Positions 1 to 7,922 of a stretch of DNA of 44,467 nt are shown here, piece by piece. The notes below the pieces were generated by a model. That model made no database searches. It was not told where the DNA came from and worked only from the letters and a program-made list of their open reading frames with translations. A program made the position numbers and the translations under genes. This DNA comes from an uncultured Saprospiraceae bacterium (GTDB lineage: Bacteria; Bacteroidota; Bacteroidia; Chitinophagales; Saprospiraceae): assembly GCA_938041445.1 (NCBI GenBank), contig CALISO010000050.1, positions 1-44,467 on the forward strand. The letters are read 5' to 3'. Position 1 is the stretch's first letter, and each line of letters begins with the position of its first letter.

Positions 1-1
1 A

Positions 2-1621
2 AACATCAATAGTAAATTCAATGAAGTATCTCCATTCTTAACTTCTGATGGTACTGCATTATACTTCAGTAGCGATCGTATAGAATCATTAGGTGGTTAT
101 GACATCTTCCTTTCTAATCGGTCGTCAGTTAAATCTAAGGGTTATAAGCTCGCTGAAAATCTTGGCTCACCAATAAATAGTCCAGGTGATGACCTTCACT
201 TCAGAGTAGATGCAAATGGAATTAGGTCAACATTCTGCTCAAATAGGTCTGGAGGTAAAGGAGGTCTTGATATCTATATGACATACTTAAATGTACCAGT
301 CGCAAAGGCAATTGTAGATGCTGGGCATTTGGCATTTATCAATTATGATGTAGAATCTGATGCACCTGATAAAGAAGTCCAAGAAGTTGCAAGTGTAGAC
401 AAAGACAAAAATCCCCTATCAACAACTCCTACTACTACAAAACAAGGACCAGCTGTAGACACACCGAAGAAAGTCAAAGAAGAACAACCAAGTCGATCTG
501 ATATTGCGGAACAGAAAAAACGAGAAAAAGAAGAGGCTAGGGCAAAGAAGGAGAAAGAAGATTTAGCGAAGAAAGAACAAGCGAAAGCAAAGAAAGAACA
601 AGAAGATTTAGCTAGACAAGAACTAGAAGCAAAGGAGAATGAAGCTCGGGAGCAAAAGAAAAGAGAAGATATAGCAGCAAAAGAAAAGCAAGCTAGAGAG
701 AAGAAGGAGAAAGAAGCTAAGGTTGCTTATGTTGATCCGGTCAAAAAAAATACTCAGTCGACAACATCAGTACCTTCTACACAACCAAGTAAGTCATCAA
801 CAACTAAGAAGACAACTTCGCCAACCAAGACCAAAAAAGAAAAAAGAAAGGATGCAAAGAATCCAGTTGCAACAATCACAACTGTGAGTATACCGACCAT
901 CTACTATACCTCCGATGATGATCTACTTAATATTGAAAACAGAAATAAGCTAGATTCAATCGCCAAGTATATCAGATTAATTGACAATTCAATAGTAGAG
1001 CTTACTAATTTCTCTGCAGTCAATCCAAGGAAAGAATATGAATTGTTTTTCTCTGTAAACGACCTTGACAGAGTAGTAGAATACCTAATAGACAAAGGTG
1101 TAAGCAAGGACCGAATGATTATCAATTCGGTAGGAAGTGAATATCCATACATAGAAAAACACATAGGTGGACAAGCGAATGCTGACCTACTCAAACTCAA
1201 TCAGCGAGTAGAAATTGAATTGTATAACTTAGGTAATGAAATCGCTGTCAATAGAGAAATTGTAGAGGTTCCACCATCAAAAAAATCTAGAAAATATCAA
1301 ATTTTTAAGACTGTAAAAGATGATGTACACTATCGACTCTTATTCGAGGAAACATCTCGAATATTCAAAAATAGAGTTCTTACGTACTATGACGATATCA
1401 TCATTACGAAGCAACTTGATGACGATATGTATCTATATGCTCTAGGATTCTATCAAACTTATGACTCAGCTATACGAGTACAAAACGATATGATCTCTAA
1501 GAATCTTCCAAATACTCAGATTGTGCCATTCTACGGGTCAAAGCGTCTTACAGATAGAGAAGTCTTGAAGTTAGTGCCTTCGCATTCCAATCTAAGGCCT
1601 TATATGGATAAGATGCAGTAA
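2..1621 (+). CDS. PD40-propeller / charged-helix / OmpA-like envelope protein, 5' end outside window
   Basis: The reading frame is open from base 2 to the TAA at 1619-1621 (539 visible residues), so the ATG at 278 is internal and the true start lies upstream of the window. Translated from base 2, the first 90 residues contain two WD40-like (PD40) strands: a 'SPFLTSDGTALYFSSDR..GGYDIF' type blade, split here for length, and then 'GSPINSPGDDL..' with 'GGLDIYM'. They are followed by a Thr/Pro-rich linker and a Lys/Glu/Ala-rich stretch (nt about 480-730) expected to be coiled coil or a single alpha helix. A degenerate OmpA-like peptidoglycan-binding domain follows ('VVEYLIDKGVSKDRMI', 'LNQRVEIEL', nt about 890-1230). 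The last 120 residues may be SPOR-like ('YALGFYQTYDSAIRV'). By family knowledge such proteins sit in the periplasm or outer membrane and contact peptidoglycan; PorE of the T9SS has a related but not identical domain set. Assignment to T9SS is only a possibility. Confidence 0.8.
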   Translation, partial: NINSKFNEVSPFLTSDGTALYFSSDRIESLGGYDIFLSNRSSVKSKGYKLAENLGSPINSPGDDLHFRVDANGIRSTFCSNRSGGKGGLDIYMTYLNVPVAKAIVDAGHLAFINYDVESDAPDKEVQEVASVDKDKNPLSTTPTTTKQGPAVDTPKKVKEEQPSRSDIAEQKKREKEEARAKKEKEDLAKKEQAKAKKEQEDLARQELEAKENEAREQKKREDIAAKEKQAREKKEKEAKVAYVDPVKKNTQSTTSVPSTQPSKSSTTKKTTSPTKTKKEKRKDAKNPVATITTVSIPTIYYTSDDDLLNIENRNKLDSIAKYIRLIDNSIVELTNFSAVNPRKEYELFFSVNDLDRVVEYLIDKGVSKDRMIINSVGSEYPYIEKHIGGQANADLLKLNQRVEIELYNLGNEIAVNREIVEVPPSKKSRKYQIFKTVKDDVHYRLLFEETSRIFKNRVLTYYDDIIITKQLDDDMYLYALGFYQTYDSAIRVQNDMISKNLPNTQIVPFYGSKRLTDREVLKLVPSHSNLRPYMDKMQ

Positions 1622-1622
1622 A

Positions 1623-2810
1623 TTATAGAACTCGATGTGATTTACTATCAGTGATATGAACTCCTTGATCATCGACCCTTCCATCGACATGAACGAGGCC
1701 AGGCGACTTACCTATTGTTAATGAACCAAGTTGGTCGTCCATAGAAAGCGCTTCTGCCCCATTCAGAGTTGCCCATTTGATAACATCGTCCATAGATAGA
1801 TAACTTTGATGGCGCAAGATGGTCTTCACTTCTTCCCATATGTCTAATTGCCAATTGGACGTCAGACTATCTGTACCGACACATACTTTGACACCTGATT
1901 CAAGGAATACTTGGTAGTCTGGTAGTCGGTTTTCGATGTATAAATTTGCATTGGGACAAGTAGCCCAATAGATGTCAGATGAAAATGCAAGTGCAGCATC
2001 TACATCATCTCGGGTAGTCAAAGTATTATGTACAAACAGCGTCTTACAACGCGGATCCATATGCTTCAGCAAGTAATGTATCGAAGTCTGATCAATACAA
2101 ATATCGCTTGGATACTTAAATCCAAATTGATCAAAAAAATCATGAAAAGCTCCTGTTCCTTTTAAAAACAATTCATTCTCAGGTGGAGTCTCTTGATTGT
2201 GAACACTGACAGTAGCACCGGGATTATTGAATAGGTTGATTTCTTTCATTAGTCTCTTACTCACAGTATATGGAGCATGAGGCACATAAGATTTGTTATT
2301 TTTTTCATTTGCAATATGAGTGTTGTAGACTTCTTTATACTGAGCAATCGTATTGTCAGTCATCGAGTCTTGCATAAAGTCGAACATCTCCACGAATGAA
2401 TAATATCTTATCGGGCTAGACATCTTAGTCTGGTGTGTATGACTTGTATTCGATATATCCCCTACTGCTGAGATGCCACTCTGATACATCTTCATATCTT
2501 GATCTGAGATGGCTTGCATAATGATATCGATATCCACTTCTCTGAGTGTGACAACTTTTTTCAAGAATGGCAGTAGACCAGTACCTGTGTCCACACGACC
2601 AACCATGTGAGAGAGTTCTAGATGACAATGTGCATTGATCATTCCAGGAATCAATATTCCATCGAAGTGCTGTATATCGGCAGTCGGTAGATCAGCGATA
2701 TTACCTATTGACTCTACTTTTCCTTTTGCATCAAATGCAACATATCCATTATCGATAGGAGCTCGATCGACTGGATACAATCGATCAGCGCTGAATATTC
2801 TTGTTGACAT
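1623..2810 (-). CDS. Metal-dependent amidohydrolase (COG0402, chlorohydrolase/aminohydrolase type)
   Basis: This 395-residue protein has the amidohydrolase-superfamily pattern: an N-terminal beta-sandwich segment, then 'PGMINAHCHLE' with the HxH metal pair at H61/H63, 'SVHNQETPPENE' with H204 and the E207 region, a further His at 261 ('LFVHNTLT'), and 'CVGTDSLTSN' with the catalytic/metal Asp at 314. This order is typical of the COG0402 group that contains TrzN, MtaD and aminodeoxyfutalosine deaminase. The substrate cannot be read from sequence. The reaction is probably hydrolytic deamination or dechlorination of a purine- or triazine-like ring in the cytoplasm. The start ATG (2808-2810) lies 3 bp after the stop of the DUF1015 gene upstream, so the two are almost surely co-transcribed. 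The stop is 1 bp from the convergent PD40/OmpA gene. Confidence 0.85.
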   Translation of the reverse strand: MSTRIFSADRLYPVDRAPIDNGYVAFDAKGKVESIGNIADLPTADIQHFDGILIPGMINAHCHLELSHMVGRVDTGTGLLPFLKKVVTLREVDIDIIMQAISDQDMKMYQSGISAVGDISNTSHTHQTKMSSPIRYYSFVEMFDFMQDSMTDNTIAQYKEVYNTHIANEKNNKSYVPHAPYTVSKRLMKEINLFNNPGATVSVHNQETPPENELFLKGTGAFHDFFDQFGFKYPSDICIDQTSIHYLLKHMDPRCKTLFVHNTLTTRDDVDAALAFSSDIYWATCPNANLYIENRLPDYQVFLESGVKVCVGTDSLTSNWQLDIWEEVKTILRHQSYLSMDDVIKWATLNGAEALSMDDQLGSLTIGKSPGLVHVDGRVDDQGVHITDSKSHRVL

Positions 2811-2813
2811 GAG

Positions 2814-3875
2814 CTAGAGAGTTTGTACGGCAATACCATTACGCATACGAGGTTCAAAGTAGGTGCTTTTTGGCACGACCAGATGACCTCTATCCAAGAT
2901 ACTGATCAATCGATCATAGGTCAGTGGTGCAAAGAAGAAACCTACACCACTTTTCATTTTATCAACTGTTGAGATCACAGACTTATGCGCAGTATCTCCT
3001 TGGACATAATGCACTTTCTTTTGTGTCTTATAGAGTCCATCGTTGAGGATATGATGATTAAATAAATCAAGGCTACCTCCATCTATTCTCTTGAGCAAAG
3101 CCTTCTTCCAAGTACATTGTAACCATTTACCTTGAGTGTACGCGTAGAATGTTTTACGAGAAGTTGATTGTTTAAATTTCTTCACCAATTCAACCTTGGC
3201 AAATGGCTTCATCACATCTGCAATCTGACTGATACTCATCTTTTTGTCAAACTCTATGATTCGGTTGTATGGCTTGATTTCCAGATCACTGAAAGGGAAA
3301 AAGACTACAAGTACTTTACCATATTTTTCAGGATTCTTATCAGTCAAATACTTGATACAAAAGCATCGATGATGACCATCTGCAATGTATGCTTTTGATA
3401 CTTCCTTTTTGAAAATATCTGTGATTTTACCCAATGCACTACTATTAGTAACTGGCGTAATCTTATGTGTTTCTGATGCTCCATAGTTATATGTGAGCAC
3501 GTTATTATTTCGGTTTGAATCTATCCACTTTGATATTTTTTCCGAGTTAGGAATCGTGAGTAATATCGGCTTGATATTGGCATTTCGGTCTTGGATAAGA
3601 CGCATCATCATCATCTCTTTTTCCTTGAGAGTCATTTCATGTCTGACAATATTGCCTTGGGTTATTTCATCAGAATCAAGAGCACAGATAATCCCTGTAT
3701 GCACTTTGTCTCCTATCTCAACATCATAGATTAGCAATTGACTTTCCAGAGCTATTCTGAAGTAGCCTTCATCTTGATATTGGTGATAATGTTCTTTCAC
3801 ACTAGAGAAGAATGCCTTATGATCATCTATTCGACTTGCATCAGGTAAGGATGGATTGAAGGGATAAATTTTCAT
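2814..3875 (-). CDS. DUF1015 family protein
   Basis: This 353-residue cytoplasmic protein carries the DUF1015 hallmark 'YIADGHHRCFCIKYL' with GHHR at residues 167-170, followed by 'LVVFFPFSDLEIKPYNRI', also typical of the family. The length is a little shorter than usual DUF1015 members (around 400). DUF1015 is thought to be related to ParB/SbnI/SerK-like nucleotide-dependent kinases, with the His/Arg cluster as the presumed phosphate site, but the function of most members is not established and none is assigned here. The gene is followed after 3 bp by the amidohydrolase (operon). About 100 bp separate it from the upstream GbsR-like regulator, where no clear promoter was seen. Confidence 0.85.
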   Translation of the reverse strand: MKIYPFNPSLPDASRIDDHKAFFSSVKEHYHQYQDEGYFRIALESQLLIYDVEIGDKVHTGIICALDSDEITQGNIVRHEMTLKEKEMMMMRLIQDRNANIKPILLTIPNSEKISKWIDSNRNNNVLTYNYGASETHKITPVTNSSALGKITDIFKKEVSKAYIADGHHRCFCIKYLTDKNPEKYGKVLVVFFPFSDLEIKPYNRIIEFDKKMSISQIADVMKPFAKVELVKKFKQSTSRKTFYAYTQGKWLQCTWKKALLKRIDGGSLDLFNHHILNDGLYKTQKKVHYVQGDTAHKSVISTVDKMKSGVGFFFAPLTYDRLISILDRGHLVVPKSTYFEPRMRNGIAVQTL

Positions 3876-3974
3876 TGCCGAAAGATATTAGATAGTAAAT
3901 ATTACAAGAATGTACATTCACAATATCCGAAAACTTATCGAGTCTGTTGTATAGTTAGAAATGGAATCTGATGA

Positions 3975-4469
3975 TTAGACTTTAAGATATGCAGATACGA
4001 GCATATTTGGTTGCTCCTTGACAATTTGCTGAAGCGCCTTATCTACCTTGCTAGAGAATCTGGACAAACTGTTTATGACCTTGATGAATTCTACTGATTG
4101 CTCACAATCGGAGTGACAAGCTTGCAGATTATCCAATGAATGTAGCAATGGATCAAGCTCTTTTTTACGACGTTGTTTGACGATTTGGCAAAAGATTACC
4201 CACATATCTTTCTGGGCTTCAAAGAACTCCTTTCTGTTATCGGTAATGTGCTCTTTGGAGACTAATTCCCACTCAATAAGGATGCGCAGATTAGTATTGA
4301 CGCTTCCTCTTGATATATTTAAAGCTTCCATTATGTCATCAGCACATAATGGCTTGTGAGAAATTAGAAGCAACCCATGTATTTGCCCAAGCAATCTATT
4401 GACTCCCCAGCTGATGCTAAGTGATCCCCACTGCTCGATAAATGACATCCGTGCTTCTTGTAACTGCAT
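3975..4469 (-). CDS. GbsR/MarR-family transcriptional regulator
   Basis: This 164-residue protein matches the COG1510/GbsR type of winged-helix regulators: an N-terminal helix ('FIEQWGSLSISWGVNRLLGQIHGLL', shown as a longer motif at residues 10-34 with key W14, G15, G22, R25, G28), then a helix-turn-helix at about residues 38-70 ('ADDIMEALNISRGSVNTNLR') and a basic wing. The C-terminal half is helical. A second in-frame ATG at residue 8 (MSFIEQWG) is an equally good start. Relatives respond to choline or osmolytes in Bacillus, but in Bacteroidota the ligands are unknown. Possible targets are its neighbours or itself; no operator was identified. Confidence 0.88.
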   Translation of the reverse strand: MQLQEARMSFIEQWGSLSISWGVNRLLGQIHGLLLISHKPLCADDIMEALNISRGSVNTNLRILIEWELVSKEHITDNRKEFFEAQKDMWVIFCQIVKQRRKKELDPLLHSLDNLQACHSDCEQSVEFIKVINSLSRFSSKVDKALQQIVKEQPNMLVSAYLKV

Positions 4470-4519
4470 TGTAGTCTTTGCTGATAATACAGTCCCTAAC
4501 AGAAACGTGGTATGATTGT

Positions 4520-5629
4520 TTATACAAATGGTAGTTTTACAATCTTTGCTGGATAATACTTCTTTCTGATTTTAATCAAAATAGAACTACCAACCTTGGT
4601 AAATCCTCTCTTGGAATATCCCATACCGATGGCATGATCTAGGCTAGGAGACATTGTGCCAGAAGTCACACGACCGATGACTGCTTCATTCATATCACAG
4701 ATTTCATAGCCTTGTCTTGGTATCCTTCTATCTTCCATCTTAAACCCTATCAGCTTAGAGGCAGTGCCGTCAGATTTTTCAGTTGAGAATGTGGCTTTAC
4801 TAAAAAAGTCGTCAGATTTATCCGATTTAACAATCCATCCGAGTCTCGCTGCTATCGGTGAAGTCTCATCATCTAACTCGTGTCCGTATAGGGCATATCC
4901 TTTCTCCAATCTAAGCGTATCTCTACAACCAAGGCCAGCTAGCACCAATCCATGTGGTTTACCAGCTTCAATAATTGCATCCCACATCGCTTGACTGTAT
5001 TGCTTATCAAAGTAAAGTTCTACTCCTCCTGATCCTGTATATCCGGTTGCTGATATCAAGACATTATCAATACCGGCAACTTGTCCCTTACTGAATTCGT
5101 AGTATGGGATATCTGCAACTGCTACTTCTGTCAGTGTCTTCAATATCTCTATTGCCTTAGGACCTTGCAACGCAAGTAGACTTGTCTGATCTGAGATGTT
5201 GATCATCTTGGTATCGAAGGTATTAGCCTTCTCAATCCAATCCCAATCTTTATCAATATTAGAAGCATTGACAACAAGCATATATGCTTGCTCACCTTCG
5301 CTGCACATATCTTCATAAAGACGATAGACTATCAAATCATCAACTACTCCACCGTCGGCATTTGGCAGACAGCTGTATTGCGCTTGCCCGGGTGAAAGTG
5401 TTGAAGCATCATTGCTTGATACCTTCTGTACTAGGTTTATAGCTTCCTTTCCTTTTACAATAAATTGTCCCATATGAGAGACGTCAAAGAGTCCTGCATC
5501 ATTACGGACACCCAGGTGCTCTTCTGAAATAGATGTATAGTTTACAGGCATATCAAACCCAGCAAAAGGGACCATCTTGGCTCCCGCGTCGATATGTATT
5601 TGGTGGAATGCAGTCGTTTTAGTTGTCAT
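4520..5629 (-). CDS. gcvT: Aminomethyltransferase, glycine cleavage system T protein
   Basis: GcvT transfers the methylene group from the aminomethyl-lipoyl H protein to tetrahydrofolate, releasing ammonia and giving 5,10-methylene-THF. The 369 residues match the usual length (about 365). Visible family features are 'MVPFAGFDMPVNY' near the N terminus, 'VRNDAGLFDVSHMGQF' (residues 41-56), 'GGVVDDLIVYRL' with the conserved Asp pair at 97-98 that contacts the folate/aminomethyl group, 'SATGYTGSGGVELYF', 'GLGCRDTLRLEKGYALYG' and a C-terminal GcvT barrel ('GFKMEDRRIPRQGYEI', 'VTSGTMSPSLDHAIGMGY'). All expected signature residues are present, so it looks active. No gcvH or gcvP is adjacent, which is common in Bacteroidota. 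Confidence 0.97.
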   Translation of the reverse strand: MTTKTTAFHQIHIDAGAKMVPFAGFDMPVNYTSISEEHLGVRNDAGLFDVSHMGQFIVKGKEAINLVQKVSSNDASTLSPGQAQYSCLPNADGGVVDDLIVYRLYEDMCSEGEQAYMLVVNASNIDKDWDWIEKANTFDTKMINISDQTSLLALQGPKAIEILKTLTEVAVADIPYYEFSKGQVAGIDNVLISATGYTGSGGVELYFDKQYSQAMWDAIIEAGKPHGLVLAGLGCRDTLRLEKGYALYGHELDDETSPIAARLGWIVKSDKSDDFFSKATFSTEKSDGTASKLIGFKMEDRRIPRQGYEICDMNEAVIGRVTSGTMSPSLDHAIGMGYSKRGFTKVGSSILIKIRKKYYPAKIVKLPFV

Positions 5630-5832
5630 AGCATTGGTCTAATTCGACATAAAGATACACGGCCGATTTGATTACTGTATACCAACTTATCTGACTTTGT
5701 GATAAAGAACTAAATTCCATTACCAGAACAAGTCCGTTGTAGGTTGAACCAATATTATATGGTACATACATCATAGCTAGCATTATTTTTCAGGATAGCT
5801 TTACTATTAATAGCTCTATCATATGCCCTAAC

Positions 5833-7839
5833 CTAGTTGATTCTAATGATATCTTGAATTTCATCACCGACTTCTAGCTGGAGAACTGTAGACATTCCGC
5901 TTGACACCTTACCAAATATCGTGTAACGACCATCAAGATGAGGAGTTGGGCTCAATGTAATGAACCATTGTGCTGATTCAGTATTGGGACCAGCCGATGC
6001 CATACCGATATATCCTTCTTGATCATAGTAAATATCAGTTACTTCAGAATGGATTGTCGTATTGATACTACCATAACCATCTCCTCTAGTACATCCTGTC
6101 TGAGCAACAAAATTCGGGACTACTCTGTGAAAAATCTTACCATCATAAAACTTCTCATCAACCAATCTGGCAAAGTTGGCCACAGATTCAGGTGCTTTAT
6201 CTGGAAACATCGTCAGACTGATTAATCCTTTATCTGTCTTGACGACAAATTCTGTTTCGCTGTTGATCGTTTCTAATAGATCCCATCTCAATGGCTGATA
6301 TCTAGGTACATAGCGTGATTCAGTTATGGTATCATTGAGCATATCGACAGTCTTATGCAGGACTTCGTACGTTTCTAAGTCTCTAGGCAATACTAGGTCA
6401 TTCATCACATTCTCGATAAACGTCGTAGAATCTATCAATCGCTTGAATTGTGGATCTTGAAGTGCAGGAGCTAATTCATATAAGGCACCTACATCACCAT
6501 CTTCTACTATTCTTTCGATGATGGCTAGTAGTTTCTTTCTAGCATATCTCGGCGAGGAGGAAAACACTTGATTAAATTGGTCAGATGTTGCTATTCGATT
6601 TACAGAAGAAGCTATTGCAGTCTTTACAGGTTCCATAGATGTAGAGTCTAACATCTTATCGAGGACATCGTAGCTCAACATATCATAACCAAGGGCTTGG
6701 ATAAATGTCACCTCCTCAGCTTGAGTCAATTCTTCTTTGAGGCATTGCTGAATCTCGTATCTCGCGGCGTTTCGAGAATTGGTATAGTACTGCGGTAACA
6801 TTTTTAAATAAGCTCGATATAATTGTGCCTTATACAATGTATCCACTGTTGTTTTGGCTTTCTGTCTTATCAATGGCGCTAACGTGGCATCGGGATAATT
6901 CCCATAGAAGTTAGCTATCGCTTCCTTTAGTGCCGCATTATCTGTCACCTCAAGCCCAGCTATTACTGTATCATTCAATTGATAATTTGGGAGAGCTCTG
7001 AGGATATTAATTTTGACTCGATCATCATTTTGTAACTCTAGACCATTGTAAAGAATCTCTCTGATCTCAGGTAATGGATCTGCATTCTTAAGTGCTAATG
7101 CTAGTGCCATTTTGATATCATTGTCACCTTCTTTAACGAACTGGTTAGCGAGTTGAAATTGAATCTCTTTGATATTGATTCCTTTGGCTCGAGCTAAATA
7201 ATGGACAGCATAGAGTCTCGCTTGATGTGGCACATCGATATCTAGTACCATCTCAACCATTTTCTTTGTGCCTTCGGGTATGACGGTTCCTCTTAGGCCA
7301 TACCTATAGATTGCCTTTGCCTGACCAGTAAGCAATAATGTGTCAGTAGTCCTATATTGATTTTGCTCGGCGAGAAACTTGAGATATCTCGTCCCATCAT
7401 CTACCTTACCTATTGACTCAAGGATCATCCCGTTAGGCGCATTAGATACCGATATCGTATCCTTACCTCTGAATGCACCGACCAAGTCCTCTACTACTGA
7501 CGATTGGCCTTGCTGCCCTAGTGCATAAGCTGCCATCGCCTTCACCTCTGAAGATGAGTCTTCTAGCAAGTCTCTTATTGGAGTCAAATGTGCTGGTGCT
7601 TTGATAGAAGCAAAGGACTCCACAGCTAAGTATCGGAGGGTGGCATTCTCATTGTCAAAGTATGCAATAATGCTATCAATAGATTCTGCAGTGCGATAAT
7701 CTAAGATTCGCCGAACATCTGGATTGCTTAAGTCAATCTTGACCGTTTTACTCGCTTGGTATGTCGGAGGCACGCATCCAACTACAAATAAGACAGCAAT
7801 AAAATACCAAGCTCTGAACATTGATGAGTATATTGACAT
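5833..7839 (-). CDS. Lipoprotein with HEAT-type repeats and C-terminal cyclophilin-type peptidyl-prolyl isomerase
   Basis: Up to 668 residues. The N terminus is a lipoprotein signal ending in 'VLFVVGC' (Cys22), so the protein should be lipid-anchored facing the periplasm or surface. Residues about 50-480 are alpha-helical repeats of HEAT/PBS-lyase type (for example 'RYLAVESFASIKAPAHLTPI', 'VKAMAAYALGQQG'). Residues 531-668 form a cyclophilin domain: 'FHRVVPNFVAQTG' (Arg and Gln of the active site kept), 'GYIGMASAGPNTESAQWFI', 'TPHLDGRYTIFGKV'. The Trp that binds cyclosporin in eukaryotes is His here, as in many bacterial enzymes. A promoter-like TACATTTG lies only 7 bp upstream of the first ATG, so the second ATG (7819-7821, residue 7, giving a signal of normal length) may be the true start. 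It is transcribed divergently from the hydrolase at 7923. Confidence 0.9.
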   Translation of the reverse strand: MSIYSSMFRAWYFIAVLFVVGCVPPTYQASKTVKIDLSNPDVRRILDYRTAESIDSIIAYFDNENATLRYLAVESFASIKAPAHLTPIRDLLEDSSSEVKAMAAYALGQQGQSSVVEDLVGAFRGKDTISVSNAPNGMILESIGKVDDGTRYLKFLAEQNQYRTTDTLLLTGQAKAIYRYGLRGTVIPEGTKKMVEMVLDIDVPHQARLYAVHYLARAKGINIKEIQFQLANQFVKEGDNDIKMALALALKNADPLPEIREILYNGLELQNDDRVKINILRALPNYQLNDTVIAGLEVTDNAALKEAIANFYGNYPDATLAPLIRQKAKTTVDTLYKAQLYRAYLKMLPQYYTNSRNAARYEIQQCLKEELTQAEEVTFIQALGYDMLSYDVLDKMLDSTSMEPVKTAIASSVNRIATSDQFNQVFSSSPRYARKKLLAIIERIVEDGDVGALYELAPALQDPQFKRLIDSTTFIENVMNDLVLPRDLETYEVLHKTVDMLNDTITESRYVPRYQPLRWDLLETINSETEFVVKTDKGLISLTMFPDKAPESVANFARLVDEKFYDGKIFHRVVPNFVAQTGCTRGDGYGSINTTIHSEVTDIYYDQEGYIGMASAGPNTESAQWFITLSPTPHLDGRYTIFGKVSSGMSTVLQLEVGDEIQDIIRIN

Positions 7840-7846
7840 TAGTTTA

Positions 7847-7854
7847 CAAATGTA
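7847..7854 (-). promoter_or_regulatory. Putative Bacteroidota -7 element (TACATTTG)
   Basis: On the minus strand the 8-mer TACATTTG fits the Bacteroidota -7 consensus TAnnTTTG exactly. It ends 7 bp before the annotated ATG of the HEAT/cyclophilin lipoprotein. A TTTG lies 14 bp further upstream, closer than the usual 17-23 bp for the -33 box, so only the -7 half is convincing. If used, transcription would begin at or just after the first ATG, favouring initiation at the second ATG (7821). Confidence 0.3.
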
Positions 7855-7922
7855 GCAGAGTTTTGAGACAAATAGTCAGGCAGGCATCTTCTACTATTCT
7901 AAAACGCTAATTATCCATTATT

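Noticed and set aside
278-280. ATG at 278 as the start of the first gene
   Set aside because: The same frame is open to base 2 and encodes PD40 blade motifs upstream, so the ATG is internal.
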